A stretch of DNA of 64,000 nucleotides, from the NCBI RefSeq assembly GCF_900141855.1, contig NZ_FQYU01000002.1, positions 1,085,883 to 1,149,882 of the forward strand, read 5' to 3'. This document shows positions 1-8,415 of this stretch, one piece after another. Both the position numbers and the translations under genes were made by a program. Positions within the stretch are counted from its first letter, which is position 1. Each line of letters opens with the position of its first letter. The notes under the pieces were generated by a model. It was not told the origin of the DNA and made no database searches. It worked only from the letters and a program-made list of their open reading frames with translations. The stretch comes from Pseudozobellia thermophila. Its GTDB lineage: Bacteria; Bacteroidota; Bacteroidia; Flavobacteriales; Flavobacteriaceae.

Positions 1-2816
1 TAGAGGAAGTGGTTGTACTCGGATATACCACAAAAAAGAAAGGGGAACTAACCGGTTCCGTTAGCACGATCGATAGCAAATCGATAGAACAATCATCGAA
101 TAAAGACCTTGCCAAATCGTTGGCAGGAAGGGCGTCGGGGCTCATTATTAACGACCGTGGCGGCCTTCCGGGAGCCGGTAACGGTGCGGGCAATAATACC
201 GATGATGACGCTACTACCATTCTCATAAGGGGAAAATCTACCCTAAACAATAACTCTCCCCTAATTCTTATCGATGGAATTCAAGCAGGTTCGTTTTCCA
301 ATTTGTCGCCCCAAGACATTGCATCGCTTACCGTTTTAAAAGATGGTGCCGCCGCTATTTATGGGTCTAGGGCTGCAAATGGGGTTATTTTGATAACCAC
401 CAAAAGGGGAGCATCAGGAAAACCAAAAATAAATTTTACGACATCCTACAACATATCCTCGTTCACAAGAGCCCCTAGTCTAATGAGTTCGGAACAATAT
501 GCCATTTACGAAAATGAAATCGCCTCTAGGTACGGACTCGAACTCCCTTATTCACAGGAAGACATTCAGAATTATGCCGCCGGCACCGACCCCATCCAAT
601 TCCCGAATACCGACTGGGCCGCACTTACCTTTGCGAAATCCTCGCCCGAATCCAGAAACACAATTTCGATTTCCGGCGGCGGTGAAAGTGTAAAGTACTT
701 TGTCAGCGGCGATGTTTTGAGTCAAGAAGGAATCTATAAATCAGGGTCTTTGGATTATAAGCAAAAACAAGTGCGCTCCAACCTTGACATCGACATTAGC
801 GATGATATCAAATTAGGGGTCGATTTACTGGGAAGCTTTGGAAATAGGGAACAGCCGGGGGTAGACGACAGTTTTATCTATAAGCACATTTATACCAATT
901 TACCTACCCAGGTTGGCCTTTATCCGAATGGCCTACCCGGTTTTGGAGGCGAGAACGGGGCCAACCCATTCATAATGTCCAGCAACCAATCGGGGTTTAT
1001 CGATACCAAGAGTACGGACCTAAGAGGAAAGTTCTCACTAGACATCAATTTAAACAAAATAGTAAATGGCCTAAGGTTTAAAGGGTTTGCCGGGGTTCGC
1101 AAAATGAACAACGATGAAAAATCGTGGTACACCCCTTGGACGTACTATACCTTTCAGGCAGGCACAAATGAATACATTCCCCAGACCGGATTCTCTCAAC
1201 GGGGCAACGAACGCATACTAAGGGAAAGTTTTTGGAAATACGATGAAGTACTTTTAAATGCCACATTACATTATTCTACCTCTCTTGGAGAGAACCACTC
1301 CCTCAGTTCCTTTGTCGGATTGGAAAACTTAAACTCCGATACCCGGAACTTTTGGGCCGAAAAAAGAGGTTTCCCTACGCCCGACCACGCCGAACTTTTT
1401 GCCGGCAGCGACGAAGGACAGCAATCGTACGGAATCTCCAGCGAAAGTGCAAGAATGGACTTCTTCGGTTCCTTATCCTATGACTTTAAAAAGAAATATT
1501 TTATCGACCTGACCCTTAGACACGACGGATCGAGCAATTTCGGACCGGGAAAACGATATGGAACTTTTCCAAGTGCTGCAGCCTCATGGGCCTTGGACCA
1601 AGAAAATTTCTTGGCCGGATCAAACTGGATTTCTTCCCTGAAATTAAGGGCTTCGTGGTCTAAAATGGGAAATGACAGGATAGCCCCTTTTCAATACCTG
1701 ACAAGGTATCAATACGGAGGAATCCCCAACACGCCCCAACCCAATTACTACATATTTGGAAGTCCGGGTGTGGCACTCAACGGGTATACCGCATCTACCG
1801 TTCCCAACCCCGATGTTACATGGGAAACCGCCAAAATGCAAAACATCGGCTTAAGCTTTGGTTTCTTTGACGGAAAGTTATCGGGCGATTTCAACTACTT
1901 TCATCAAAAAAGGGAAAACATCCTTGCAACAAGGGTAGCTGCCATTCCCGACTATGTTGGCTTGGAGCTGCCCGCCGAGAACTTTGGGGAGGTAAAAAAT
2001 TACGGAGTGGAATTTGAACTGGCCTGGAACCACAATCTAGGTGATTTCAATTACAATTTGGGCGCCAATTTTTCACAGGCCAAAAGTGAGGTTCTCTACC
2101 TAGCGGAGGCTGCCGATGTACCCGAGGCATTAAAAAGGGAAGGCAAGCCTATCGATTCTTATATCGTTTACCCCACCGACGGTATTTTCAGGGACCAGGC
2201 CGAAGTTGAATCGACACCGGTAAAATTGGATGGTACCGTTGAGGGCGAGCCCAAATATCTAGATACCAATGGAGATGGTACCATCAATGCAGATGACCGT
2301 ATTAGGGTGGGATCATCAAACATCCCCGAAATACAATACGGTATTTTCGGAGGGTTTTCCTATAAAAACTTCGATTTTAACTTTTTACTTCAAGGCCAGG
2401 CAAAAGCGGAGACCTTGGTGTTCTTTGACCAAAACGGGGCAAAACCCGACTACGTTTTTAATCAGCGGTGGACTCCCAGCAACAGGGATTCGCGGTATCC
2501 TAGAGCCTTTGGTCTGGGAGACCCCTACAGCGGCAACCAAAGTGGTAACGCCGATAATTTTCAGGGAGCGGATTTTTGGCTGCACGATGCCTCCTTTGTT
2601 CGACTAAAAGAGGTCGAATTGGCATATACTATTCCTGAGAAGGTAGTTGGCTTCGGCAATCTTAGGTTATTTCTTAGAGGATACAACCTACTTACCATGT
2701 TTTCCGACATCTATGACCTAGGGCTAGACCCCGAAGCTACCGGTTATAACAATTTTAGGGATGCCACTTATACCCCTTTAAAAACGTACACAGTTGGTTT
2801 AAATCTTAGTTTTTAA
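1..2816 (+). CDS. SusC/RagA-family TonB-linked outer membrane protein, 5' truncated by the window
   Basis: The reading frame is already open at the left edge (codons for EEVVVLGYTT from base 3), so the apparent GTG at base 9 is internal and the signal peptide and most of the N-terminal carboxypeptidase-like region lie outside. The visible part starts with the SusC signature just before the plug. It then has the plug (LIRGKSTLNNNSPLILIDG, then DIASLTVLKDGAAAIYGSRAANGVI) and a long beta-barrel ending in an aromatic-terminated strand (YTVGLNLSF), as is usual for outer-membrane barrels. SusC proteins import oligosaccharides through the outer membrane using TonB energy and are capped by a SusD lipoprotein. 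That partner follows 18 bp downstream, so the two form one transcription unit. The glycan substrate cannot be inferred because no glycoside hydrolase is in view. Confidence 0.95.
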   Translation, partial: EEVVVLGYTTKKKGELTGSVSTIDSKSIEQSSNKDLAKSLAGRASGLIINDRGGLPGAGNGAGNNTDDDATTILIRGKSTLNNNSPLILIDGIQAGSFSNLSPQDIASLTVLKDGAAAIYGSRAANGVILITTKRGASGKPKINFTTSYNISSFTRAPSLMSSEQYAIYENEIASRYGLELPYSQEDIQNYAAGTDPIQFPNTDWAALTFAKSSPESRNTISISGGGESVKYFVSGDVLSQEGIYKSGSLDYKQKQVRSNLDIDISDDIKLGVDLLGSFGNREQPGVDDSFIYKHIYTNLPTQVGLYPNGLPGFGGENGANPFIMSSNQSGFIDTKSTDLRGKFSLDINLNKIVNGLRFKGFAGVRKMNNDEKSWYTPWTYYTFQAGTNEYIPQTGFSQRGNERILRESFWKYDEVLLNATLHYSTSLGENHSLSSFVGLENLNSDTRNFWAEKRGFPTPDHAELFAGSDEGQQSYGISSESARMDFFGSLSYDFKKKYFIDLTLRHDGSSNFGPGKRYGTFPSAAASWALDQENFLAGSNWISSLKLRASWSKMGNDRIAPFQYLTRYQYGGIPNTPQPNYYIFGSPGVALNGYTASTVPNPDVTWETAKMQNIGLSFGFFDGKLSGDFNYFHQKRENILATRVAAIPDYVGLELPAENFGEVKNYGVEFELAWNHNLGDFNYNLGANFSQAKSEVLYLAEAADVPEALKREGKPIDSYIVYPTDGIFRDQAEVESTPVKLDGTVEGEPKYLDTNGDGTINADDRIRVGSSNIPEIQYGIFGGFSYKNFDFNFLLQGQAKAETLVFFDQNGAKPDYVFNQRWTPSNRDSRYPRAFGLGDPYSGNQSGNADNFQGADFWLHDASFVRLKEVELAYTIPEKVVGFGNLRLFLRGYNLLTMFSDIYDLGLDPEATGYNNFRDATYTPLKTYTVGLNLSF

Positions 2817-2834
2817 TCAAAAAAAGAAAGCATA

Positions 2835-4538
2835 ATGAAAAGTTTCAAATATTATTACCTGTTAGCCCTTGGCATATTTTTTATGTCCGCTGGCTGCGAA
2901 GATGCCCTTGAAATAGAAGCGTCAGATGCGTTTACCGAAGATTTTATCTATTCGAATCCCGACCAACTGGAGCGTTTGGTGTTTACCGCCTACAATAGTA
3001 CGGAAAGCTGGGGAATCAATAAATTCCAGTGGTGGTCGCGCAGATTCAATATAGAGGGAGCCTCTTTTGAGGCCAAATTCAATTTTAACGACCTAGACCT
3101 ATTTAGGGTACGCGCCGGATGGAACCCCAGCAATGTAGGGGTACTGGGCGACATATGGAGGAACTACTGGGATTACATCAGAGACATTACACTCTTCTTG
3201 GATGAAGTAGATGAAAGTGAGGCCATGCAAATGGACACCGAAAAGGTAACCGTTCTTAAGGCCGAAATGAAATTCCTAAGGGCCAACCTCTACAGTAAAC
3301 TGATAAAATTTTATGGCGGGGTACCCATTATAGAGACCGCGGTCGGCCTAAATGATAATTTTGATATTCCCAGAAACAGCTATGAAGAATGTGTACAATT
3401 TATTGTCGCGGAATTGGACGAGGCAGCAAGTGTGCTCCCTGAGACCAGGCCCGACAATGAATATGGCCGCGCGACCAAATTAGCAGCCCTAGCTGTCAAA
3501 TCAAGAACCTTATTGTATGCAGCCAGCAAGCTCCACGACCCCGGTACTGAGCCAAGCGGACCATTGTATGACTATTCCAACCCCAATAAATGGCAAGAGG
3601 CCGCGGACGCGGCCAAGGAATTGATCGATTTGGTAGGGGCGCGGGACCTCATCGAAGTGCAAGACGCAACCGAATATCAAAACCTTTTTCTGTCGCCCAA
3701 CGAGGACATACTCTTCGCCCGGCCTTACGGAGCTACCTTCTATGATTTTGGAACGGATGTAAACTCTCTTTGGAACCAAACCCAAGCCCCCAGTGGATAT
3801 GGAGGATGGGCCCTGTCGTCTCCCACCCATAACTTTGCATTGTTGTTCAACATGTCGGATGGAAGCTCTACGGACGGCCCCCTTTATGACGCAAACAACC
3901 CGAACGACAATAGGGAAATGCGCTACTATGCCAACCTAAATTACAACGGGGCCCAGTTCAGGGGCCGTGATGTGCAATACTACTTGTCGGAAGATGTGGA
4001 TGCTTTTCCACACGGACTCGATTCTCCCGAAGGTTTGGGCAACACCCTGCACTCATCCAAAACCGGGTACAATATTCGAAAATTTCAGGACGAATCAGTG
4101 GGACTTACGGATACCTCTCCAAATAGGCCCTTTATTCTATATCGATTGGCGGAAATCTACCTTAACTATGCCGAAGCGCAATACCATTTGGGCAACGAAG
4201 CGGTCGCCCGGGAATATGTAAACAAAATTACACGAAGAGCCCTATTACCCGAAATTACCTCTAGCGGGGAAGCATTATACGAAGCCATAAAAAGGGAAAG
4301 ACGGATCGAATTGGCTTTTGAAGGTCACAATTTCTTTGACGAAAGACGTTGGATGAACGAAGAACATCTGGGCTTTGACGTCAAAGGACTTAAATGGACC
4401 AAAGAAATCGACGGTACTTTGAGCAATGAAGAGTATACTGTAGTAAACCGCCCTTGGTTTGACAGGCAGTACTATTTGCCCATTCCACAGTCTGAAATCG
4501 AAAAGGCTCCTTCCTTGGAACAAAATTATGGATATTAA
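2835..4538 (+). CDS. SusD/RagB-family nutrient-binding outer membrane lipoprotein
   Basis: A 567-residue protein with a hydrophobic leader and a lipobox (MSAGC, Cys about residue 21), so it should be a lipoprotein on the cell surface. The N-terminal SusD-like region has TPR-type helices (for example LKAEMKFLRANLYSKLIKFYGGVPII near residues 137-162). The C-terminal RagB/SusD region carries the family pattern FILYRLAEIYLNYAEA followed by ERRIELAFEGHNFFDERRW. SusD proteins capture glycans and close over the SusC pore. The gene begins 18 bp after the susC stop and is followed by a terminator hairpin, so the pair ends this operon. No enzyme genes of the locus are visible to the right. Confidence 0.95.
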   Translation: MKSFKYYYLLALGIFFMSAGCEDALEIEASDAFTEDFIYSNPDQLERLVFTAYNSTESWGINKFQWWSRRFNIEGASFEAKFNFNDLDLFRVRAGWNPSNVGVLGDIWRNYWDYIRDITLFLDEVDESEAMQMDTEKVTVLKAEMKFLRANLYSKLIKFYGGVPIIETAVGLNDNFDIPRNSYEECVQFIVAELDEAASVLPETRPDNEYGRATKLAALAVKSRTLLYAASKLHDPGTEPSGPLYDYSNPNKWQEAADAAKELIDLVGARDLIEVQDATEYQNLFLSPNEDILFARPYGATFYDFGTDVNSLWNQTQAPSGYGGWALSSPTHNFALLFNMSDGSSTDGPLYDANNPNDNREMRYYANLNYNGAQFRGRDVQYYLSEDVDAFPHGLDSPEGLGNTLHSSKTGYNIRKFQDESVGLTDTSPNRPFILYRLAEIYLNYAEAQYHLGNEAVAREYVNKITRRALLPEITSSGEALYEAIKRERRIELAFEGHNFFDERRWMNEEHLGFDVKGLKWTKEIDGTLSNEEYTVVNRPWFDRQYYLPIPQSEIEKAPSLEQNYGY

Positions 4539-4560
4539 GTTGTAGTTAGTTTAATTAGTT

Positions 4561-4596
4561 AACCGAGCTCTCGAAAATTTTGGGACTCGGTTTTTT
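4561..4596 (+). terminator. Rho-independent terminator after susCD
   Basis: The arms AACCGAG and CTCGGTT, separated by 18 bases, are followed by a run of T. It lies 22 bp after the susD stop and closes the susCD transcript. Confidence 0.7.
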
Positions 4597-5234
4597 ACAT
4601 CTTGAACGGAACAAAGGCATGGCAATTCGATCTTTGCATTGATACTTGCATTTTATTTTTACGAAAGATCGACTGTTTTATACCAAATAATTAGGTCTAC
4701 ATTAATGCCAAAACGATTTTGTTGACCGATTTGTTGATGTAGTACCAATAAAGCAATAGTAAAACGCTTTACATCAATAGGACAAAAACAAAGCAAATCT
4801 TGGTCTTGGGCCGTTCTGATTATAACTAAGGTACTCCCATGTCTAATTTATTTTATTTCACTGTATTAAATAAGAAACCTTAAGCGTAAGGCATAAGTAT
4901 GCGACAGATTTGTCTTGGTTGATGTGATTTTATTCCAAAATTCCAAAGTACAGTGGGCAATGGGTTGTGTACCCATGCATAAAAATAGTCGGCACTCCCA
5001 AACAAGTGTTTTCGAAGTCTATATTTAACCTCAAGTAAACTTATAGTTGGATTTAAAGGTCGGCCATCCCTAAAAGCCCCTATGGCCATTGAGATATAAA
5101 CCGTCATATCTCCAATCAGAGGAAATCCCGGTATTATAGGGCTTCTGGATTACGTCCAAATTAGTCCGGCTCACCTCTATCTCAAATATTTTACCATCCC
5201 GAAATAGGACTTCCATTCAATTGGACTACTATGA
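4597..5234. other. Gene-poor stretch, about 640 bp
   Basis: No convincing gene is present. On the minus strand there is a 48-codon ORF (5070-5216, ATG at 5216, beginning MEVLFRDGKIFEIEVSRTN). An overlapping minus frame follows (about 4880-5107) containing LFGSADYFYAW; its amino-acid composition looks protein-like, but I do not recognise it. The two frames abut, as they would in a frameshifted relic. The neighbouring DUF1330 gene is plainly decayed, so this may be part of the same eroding segment. The base composition is visibly more AT-rich than in the flanking operons. Confidence 0.4.
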
Positions 5235-5670
5235 GTGAAAGGTGTTTTGGAAAACTATTTTGAAGCTACCCCCGATTCCGATAAACCGTTTTATCAAAAC
5301 TTTAAAGATAAGGGGCGAAATTGTACTGCTAAATCTACTAAAGTTTAAACAAACAGCTGATTATACCGATTTGCAACATCTAAGGCCCGAACAAGAAGTA
5401 GAAGGGAAAGAAGCTTATAAATTATACCTTTACAGTACAATACCTCAGTTACAAAAAACAGGGGGAATAATCGTATATTATGGAAAAGGGAAAGATTTAT
5501 CGATTGGACCTGCCACCGAAAAAATAGGATGCCATTTTATTGGTCAAACACCAATTGGTAATGAAGTTTATGGAATTTGCACAAAGTAAAGATTATTAAA
5601 AAAATGTAGGGTATTGTATAGCGGCACTTAAAGACCCCGTTTGTTGCCTACCGCTAAAACAAGAACTTAG
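5235..5670 (+). pseudogene. DUF1330-family protein, multiply frameshifted remnant
   Basis: Three frames read in turn give a complete DUF1330-like protein. From a GTG at 5235 the first frame gives LENYFEATPDSDKPFYQNFK. A shift in the G-run at 5312-5315 leads into GEIVLLNLLKFKQTADYTDL, then GKEAYKLYLYSTIPQL and IVYYGKGKDLSIGPATEK. A shift in the A-run at about 5521-5527, where family members have EKWDA, leads into DAILLVKHQLVMKFMEFAQS. An in-frame TAA follows at 5597-5599, with the same frame continuing as IAALKD. A further shift in the C-run at 5635-5638 leads to RLLPT and a stop at 5668-5670. The middle frame alone is open for 115 codons and would mislead an automatic caller. The length (about 145 codons) equals the intact family. 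Native function unknown. Confidence 0.85.
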
Positions 5671-5697
5671 CTATGGAAATATGACTTTCAATCTTCC

Positions 5698-5949
5698 TTA
5701 ATATTCTATAAGGCCTATTTCAAGGTTATTTAATTTTCCATAGTTGAGAACCCCAAAAACATCAATACTATTGTAGCTTTCTATACGAAGTACTTTATCA
5801 CAATCCTCTAAATCAAAATTGATACGGTACTCAGGATATAATTGATTAAGGTCAGCTACTATCTTGCTGGCTAACTGTTGGTTGCCAACATTGGTTTTGA
5901 AAATCTCAACAATGGTTGAGGTAGTGTTTATTTGGGCATTAATTTTCAT
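5698..5949 (-). CDS. Small heavy-metal-associated-fold-like protein
   Basis: An 83-residue protein starting at the Met of MKINAQINTTSTIVEIFKTN. A start ten codons further upstream would overlap the preceding gene, whereas this one leaves a 14-bp gap. The pattern of VEIFKTNV, an Ala-containing helix, and INFDLEDCDKVLRIES resembles small HMA-like (ferredoxin-fold) proteins common in Flavobacteriia. The CxxC metal-binding pair is absent, so metal binding is doubtful. It is the last gene of a four-gene leftward cluster headed by a Crp/Fnr regulator. Function unknown. Confidence 0.65.
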   Translation of the reverse strand: MKINAQINTTSTIVEIFKTNVGNQQLASKIVADLNQLYPEYRINFDLEDCDKVLRIESYNSIDVFGVLNYGKLNNLEIGLIEY

Positions 5950-5963
5950 TTTCTTCAAGCGAT

Positions 5964-6341
5964 TTATACTTCCAGACAATAGGAGGTAATGGCTTTTACC
6001 TTTTCACCCTTTGTGCTTTGAAAAACATAAAAATCGGAAAACGCATATCGCTTTCCGTTTTCCATGGTCATCCATCCGTTTGCAGCCCCTTCCTTTCCAT
6101 GGGACAGTATTTGGTCTAATATCAGTTCTGAGGCTTTGACGGATTGTATTTTTTCCAACTCCTCGGCAAACACTTCTATTCCTTCCATTGTCTTGTCCCC
6201 GATAATGTGCCAAACTATATCATCCGTAACATTTTCAATTAAAAAGGCTATATCGCCTTTGGCAAAGGCAATATTGTATTGTTTTATAAATTCCATTTTG
6301 GGTGAATTGCCACAGTTGGGGCTGGATACTATTTTGGTCAT
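5964..6341 (-). CDS. Nuclear transport factor 2 / SnoaL-like family protein
   Basis: A 125-residue protein with the NTF2-like pattern: an N-terminal helix (MEFIKQYNIAFAKGDIAFLI), then VTDDIVWHIIGDKTMEGIEVF, and beta strands with FSDFYVFQS and VKAITSYCLEV at the end. The cone-shaped fold serves many small-molecule enzymes and binding proteins, so the substrate is not predictable. It sits 21 bp after the VOC gene and 14 bp before the HMA-like gene on the same strand, so co-transcription is likely. The true start could instead be the Met at residue 16 (MEFIKQYN). Confidence 0.75.
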   Translation of the reverse strand: MTKIVSSPNCGNSPKMEFIKQYNIAFAKGDIAFLIENVTDDIVWHIIGDKTMEGIEVFAEELEKIQSVKASELILDQILSHGKEGAANGWMTMENGKRYAFSDFYVFQSTKGEKVKAITSYCLEV

Positions 6342-6362
6342 TTTGGAATCCTATTATTTTCC

Positions 6363-6746
6363 CTAGTTCATAGAGTGAAATCCTATCGAGTTTCCATCAC
6401 TATCCTTAACGATAGATATAAAACCGTGCTCCCCGATAGCCGTTTTGGGTTGAATAATTTCCGCCCCATTTTCCGATGCCCTATTTTCCAAGATTCTACA
6501 ATCTTCACAACCAAAATAAACGAGACTTCCATTTACAGAAGGTGTTATCCCTTCCATTTTCACCAAAGCACCGGCTGCACCGTAATTTTCCATATCATTC
6601 GGAAAACATTTCATTTGAACATTTTTATTTGTTGGGTCGCTCATATCTTCCAGTGTTACTTGAAGTACATTTTGGTAAAACTTTGCCGCTCTATCCATAT
6701 CATTTACATAGATCTCGAACCATACCACAGGGTTAAATTTTTTCAT
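6363..6746 (-). CDS. VOC-family (glyoxalase/bleomycin-resistance fold) protein
   Basis: A 127-residue single-domain vicinal-oxygen-chelate protein. It has VVWFEIYVNDMDRAAKFYQN at the N-terminus, a central GALVKMEG, then SLVYFGCEDCRILENRASEN and the final GEHGFISIVKDSDGNSIGFH. This matches the two beta-alpha-beta-beta-beta modules of the family, in the group often annotated as a predicted enzyme related to lactoylglutathione lyase. The usual metal ligands of glyoxalase I are not fully conserved, so the reaction is unknown. Lies between the regulator and the SnoaL-like gene. Confidence 0.85.
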   Translation of the reverse strand: MKKFNPVVWFEIYVNDMDRAAKFYQNVLQVTLEDMSDPTNKNVQMKCFPNDMENYGAAGALVKMEGITPSVNGSLVYFGCEDCRILENRASENGAEIIQPKTAIGEHGFISIVKDSDGNSIGFHSMN

Positions 6747-6810
6747 CTTTTGTATCTTTTGAATTTGTAGTATGACAAAAGTGAAAAAAGAAAAACAATA
6801 AAATCTTGCC

Positions 6811-7404
6811 CTATGACAAGTTCTCTCTTTGAGATAATACTTCTTTTCTTATTCTGCTCAAGGAAGTATCGGTGATTCCCAAATAAGTAGCGATGTATTT
6901 TAACGGCACTTCTTTAATGATTTGGGGCCTTTCTTGCACCAAATTTAAATATCGTTGTGAGGCACTTTGTGTATGCATAGTAACCGCACGATGTTTTGCC
7001 ATAAACAGTTGCTGGGACATCCAACTTCGACCCCATTCGGTAAAGCCTTCTATAGTACTGTACAAATCTTGAAAATCGTTGAATTTAATTTTATAGACTT
7101 CGCAGTCTGTCAATGCCTGAATGGTTTCCTTTGAAGGGATACGAAGAAATAATGAGGCAACTTCGATGAGAATATCATTAGGGCCAAAAAAATCAGTGGT
7201 GATTTGATTGCCTTTATAATCAATAACATATGAGCGAAACAAACCTCTTTTAATGAGATAGTACTCGTTACTGACTTTAGCTTCCTTCAGTATGATCTCA
7301 TTCTTTGAAAACTCAACTTTTGTATGGGCATCAATTATGTTCTTATATTCTTCTTTTTTAATGTTGGGGTGATTGTATATGTTTTCAAAGAAATCAGCCT
7401 TCAT
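6811..7404 (-). CDS. Crp/Fnr-family transcriptional regulator
   Basis: A 197-residue protein. The N-terminal cyclic-nucleotide-binding-type beta-roll covers about residues 25-115 (IILKEAKVSNEYYLIKRGLF, then FFGPNDILIEVASLFLR). The C-terminal region has the pattern ASQRYLNLVQERPQIIKEVP followed by the helix-turn-helix LKYIATYLGITDTSLSRIRK. There are no Fnr-type cysteines for an iron-sulfur cluster, and the cAMP-binding arginine/serine pair is not evident, so the ligand is unknown. Flavobacteria carry many such single regulators. It heads a leftward cluster with VOC, SnoaL-like and HMA-like genes, 64 bp upstream of VOC, and may control them or itself. Confidence 0.9.
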   Translation of the reverse strand: MKADFFENIYNHPNIKKEEYKNIIDAHTKVEFSKNEIILKEAKVSNEYYLIKRGLFRSYVIDYKGNQITTDFFGPNDILIEVASLFLRIPSKETIQALTDCEVYKIKFNDFQDLYSTIEGFTEWGRSWMSQQLFMAKHRAVTMHTQSASQRYLNLVQERPQIIKEVPLKYIATYLGITDTSLSRIRKEVLSQRENLS

Positions 7405-7526
7405 AAAACTATGTTTTTAGATAAAAATCCAATTTATTTGGCACCCAATTCAATCCCTTATATAATGTAATACTCAAGTACCTTTGCCTTTATAACCTTT
7501 AGGATTCCCAAATTTAAAGATTTATT

Positions 7527-7825
7527 CCCTACTCCTTCAGGGTGTTAGCTATAGTAGATAACTTTAGTCGCAAGTGCTTGACCATACATGCCGGAAAGTC
7601 CCTCAAGGGAAGCGATGTCGTGGAGGTGATGGAAACGATTACTTTTGGAAACGAAGTACTGCCAAAGCGTATCAAAGTGGACGACGGGAGCGAGTTCATC
7701 AGTAAGGTATTGGAAGAATGGGCCTATGGGAACGGGGTGGAGCTGGACTTCCCAAGGCCTGGAAAACCTACCGATAATCCGTTTATCGAGAGCTTCAACG
7801 ATTCGTTCAGGGACGAGTGGGTCTG
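7527..7825 (+). mobile_element. IS3-family transposase (OrfB) fragment, truncated at both ends
   Basis: About 100 codons of an rve-type integrase core. It contains FRVLAIVDNFSRKCLTIHAG, LPKRIKVDDGSEFISKVL with the second catalytic Asp, and RPGKPTDNPFIESFNDSFRD with the catalytic Glu. The first Asp (normally a DFVSD-like motif just upstream) and all of OrfA are missing. After FRDEW the frame runs into unrelated sequence, where an intact element has a Trp/Leu-rich C-terminus. No terminal inverted repeats or target duplication were found. The open frame continues to 8030 but is not transposase beyond about 7825. This is a dead remnant, nearest to the IS407-like group of IS3. Confidence 0.85.
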
Positions 7826-8141
7826 TAAATTAAAACTCTGCGGTCTATCAATCCCTTTGGGGCTAGCCCCAAAGGGATTGGGATTTACTTCCAAGGGTAT
7901 CCTTTCCCCAAATTCAATATCAAAGTTGCCGGACCACCAGGCCCCAATTCTGGATGGGCCAGGTCCATTTCTTATCGATGTTCCCGGCTGCCAGATAGAC
8001 CCGGCTTCCAAAACAATTTTGGATAGTTGAATCACTCCTCAAAAAAGGGAAGGGATAGGAAAGTGTTCAAGAACAGATAGGTCGTCAACCTCCATATAGC
8101 CAATCCATGGTTTTGATAAAAAACAATCTTCCATAAACCCT
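7826..8141. other. Non-coding or relic sequence after the IS fragment
   Basis: About 315 bp between the transposase fragment and the tRNA terminator. It contains a 32-bp perfect palindrome near its left end. Both strands are open for short distances; a minus frame (8035 leftwards) includes IGAWWSGNFDIEFGERIPL, which looks protein-like but is not a family I recognise. It could be the end of a gene broken by the insertion. No promoter or start codon supports a functional gene here. Confidence 0.35.
7849..7880. repeat. 32-bp perfect palindrome
   Basis: The half-site CAATCCCTTTGGGGCT is followed directly by its exact reverse complement, centred between 7864 and 7865, with no spacer. As RNA it would fold to a long hairpin with a minimal loop. 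It lies about 25 bp past the point where similarity to IS3 OrfB ends. There is no adjacent T-run, so it is not a normal terminator. It could be an insertion footprint, a repeat-family hairpin or a protein-binding site. Confidence 0.75.
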
Positions 8142-8180
8142 TAAAAACAAAAAATCCGATTACAATTGTAATCGGATTTT
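8142..8180 (-). terminator. Terminator of the tRNA-Ser/tRNA-Pro transcript
   Basis: A perfect inverted repeat with arms AAAATCCGATTACAA and TTGTAATCGGATTTT (8151-8180). On the minus strand it is followed by a T-rich run (plus-strand A-run at 8143-8154). It lies 5 bp past the tRNA-Pro 3' end. Confidence 0.8.
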
Positions 8181-8185
8181 CTCGG

Positions 8186-8260
8186 TCGGGGTGGCAGGAT
8201 TCGAACCTGCGGCCTCCTGCTCCCAAAGCAGGCGCGATAACCGGGCTACGCTACACCCCG
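8186..8260 (-). tRNA. tRNA-Pro (anticodon UGG)
   Basis: Read on the minus strand, the acceptor arm CGGGGTG pairs with CACCCCG with discriminator A. The anticodon stem CCTGC/GCAGG encloses the loop TTTGGGA with anticodon TGG, and the T arm contains GGTTCGAATCC. The CCA end is not encoded. It lies 17 bp downstream of tRNA-Ser on the same strand, so they are probably co-transcribed. Confidence 0.97.
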
Positions 8261-8277
8261 AGGTATGTTGGAAAAAG

Positions 8278-8361
8278 CGGAGAGACCGGGACTCGAACCC
8301 GGGCAGCACTTACGCGCTGACAGATTAGCAATCTGCTCCGTTACCACTCCGGCACCTCTCC
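8278..8361 (-). tRNA. tRNA-Ser (anticodon GCU)
   Basis: On the minus strand the acceptor GGAGAGG pairs with TCTCTCC (one G-T pair) with discriminator G. The anticodon loop TTGCTAA gives anticodon GCT, and a long variable arm (CAGCGCGTAAGTGCTG) marks a class II serine tRNA. The T arm contains GGTTCGAGTCC. CCA is not encoded. It is the first RNA of the tRNA-Ser/tRNA-Pro pair. Confidence 0.97.
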
Positions 8362-8415
8362 TAAATAATTCTCTCTATGAACGTTCCCGAATTCCGTCGG
8401 GCTAAATTGCGGATG

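Noticed and set aside
7724..8035. Minus-strand ORF of 103 codons across the IS fragment
   Set aside because: Half of it is antisense to the transposase fragment, and the rest shows no known family or start signal.
8032..8226. Minus-strand ORF overlapping tRNA-Pro
   Set aside because: It runs through the tRNA and its terminator; no coding signal.
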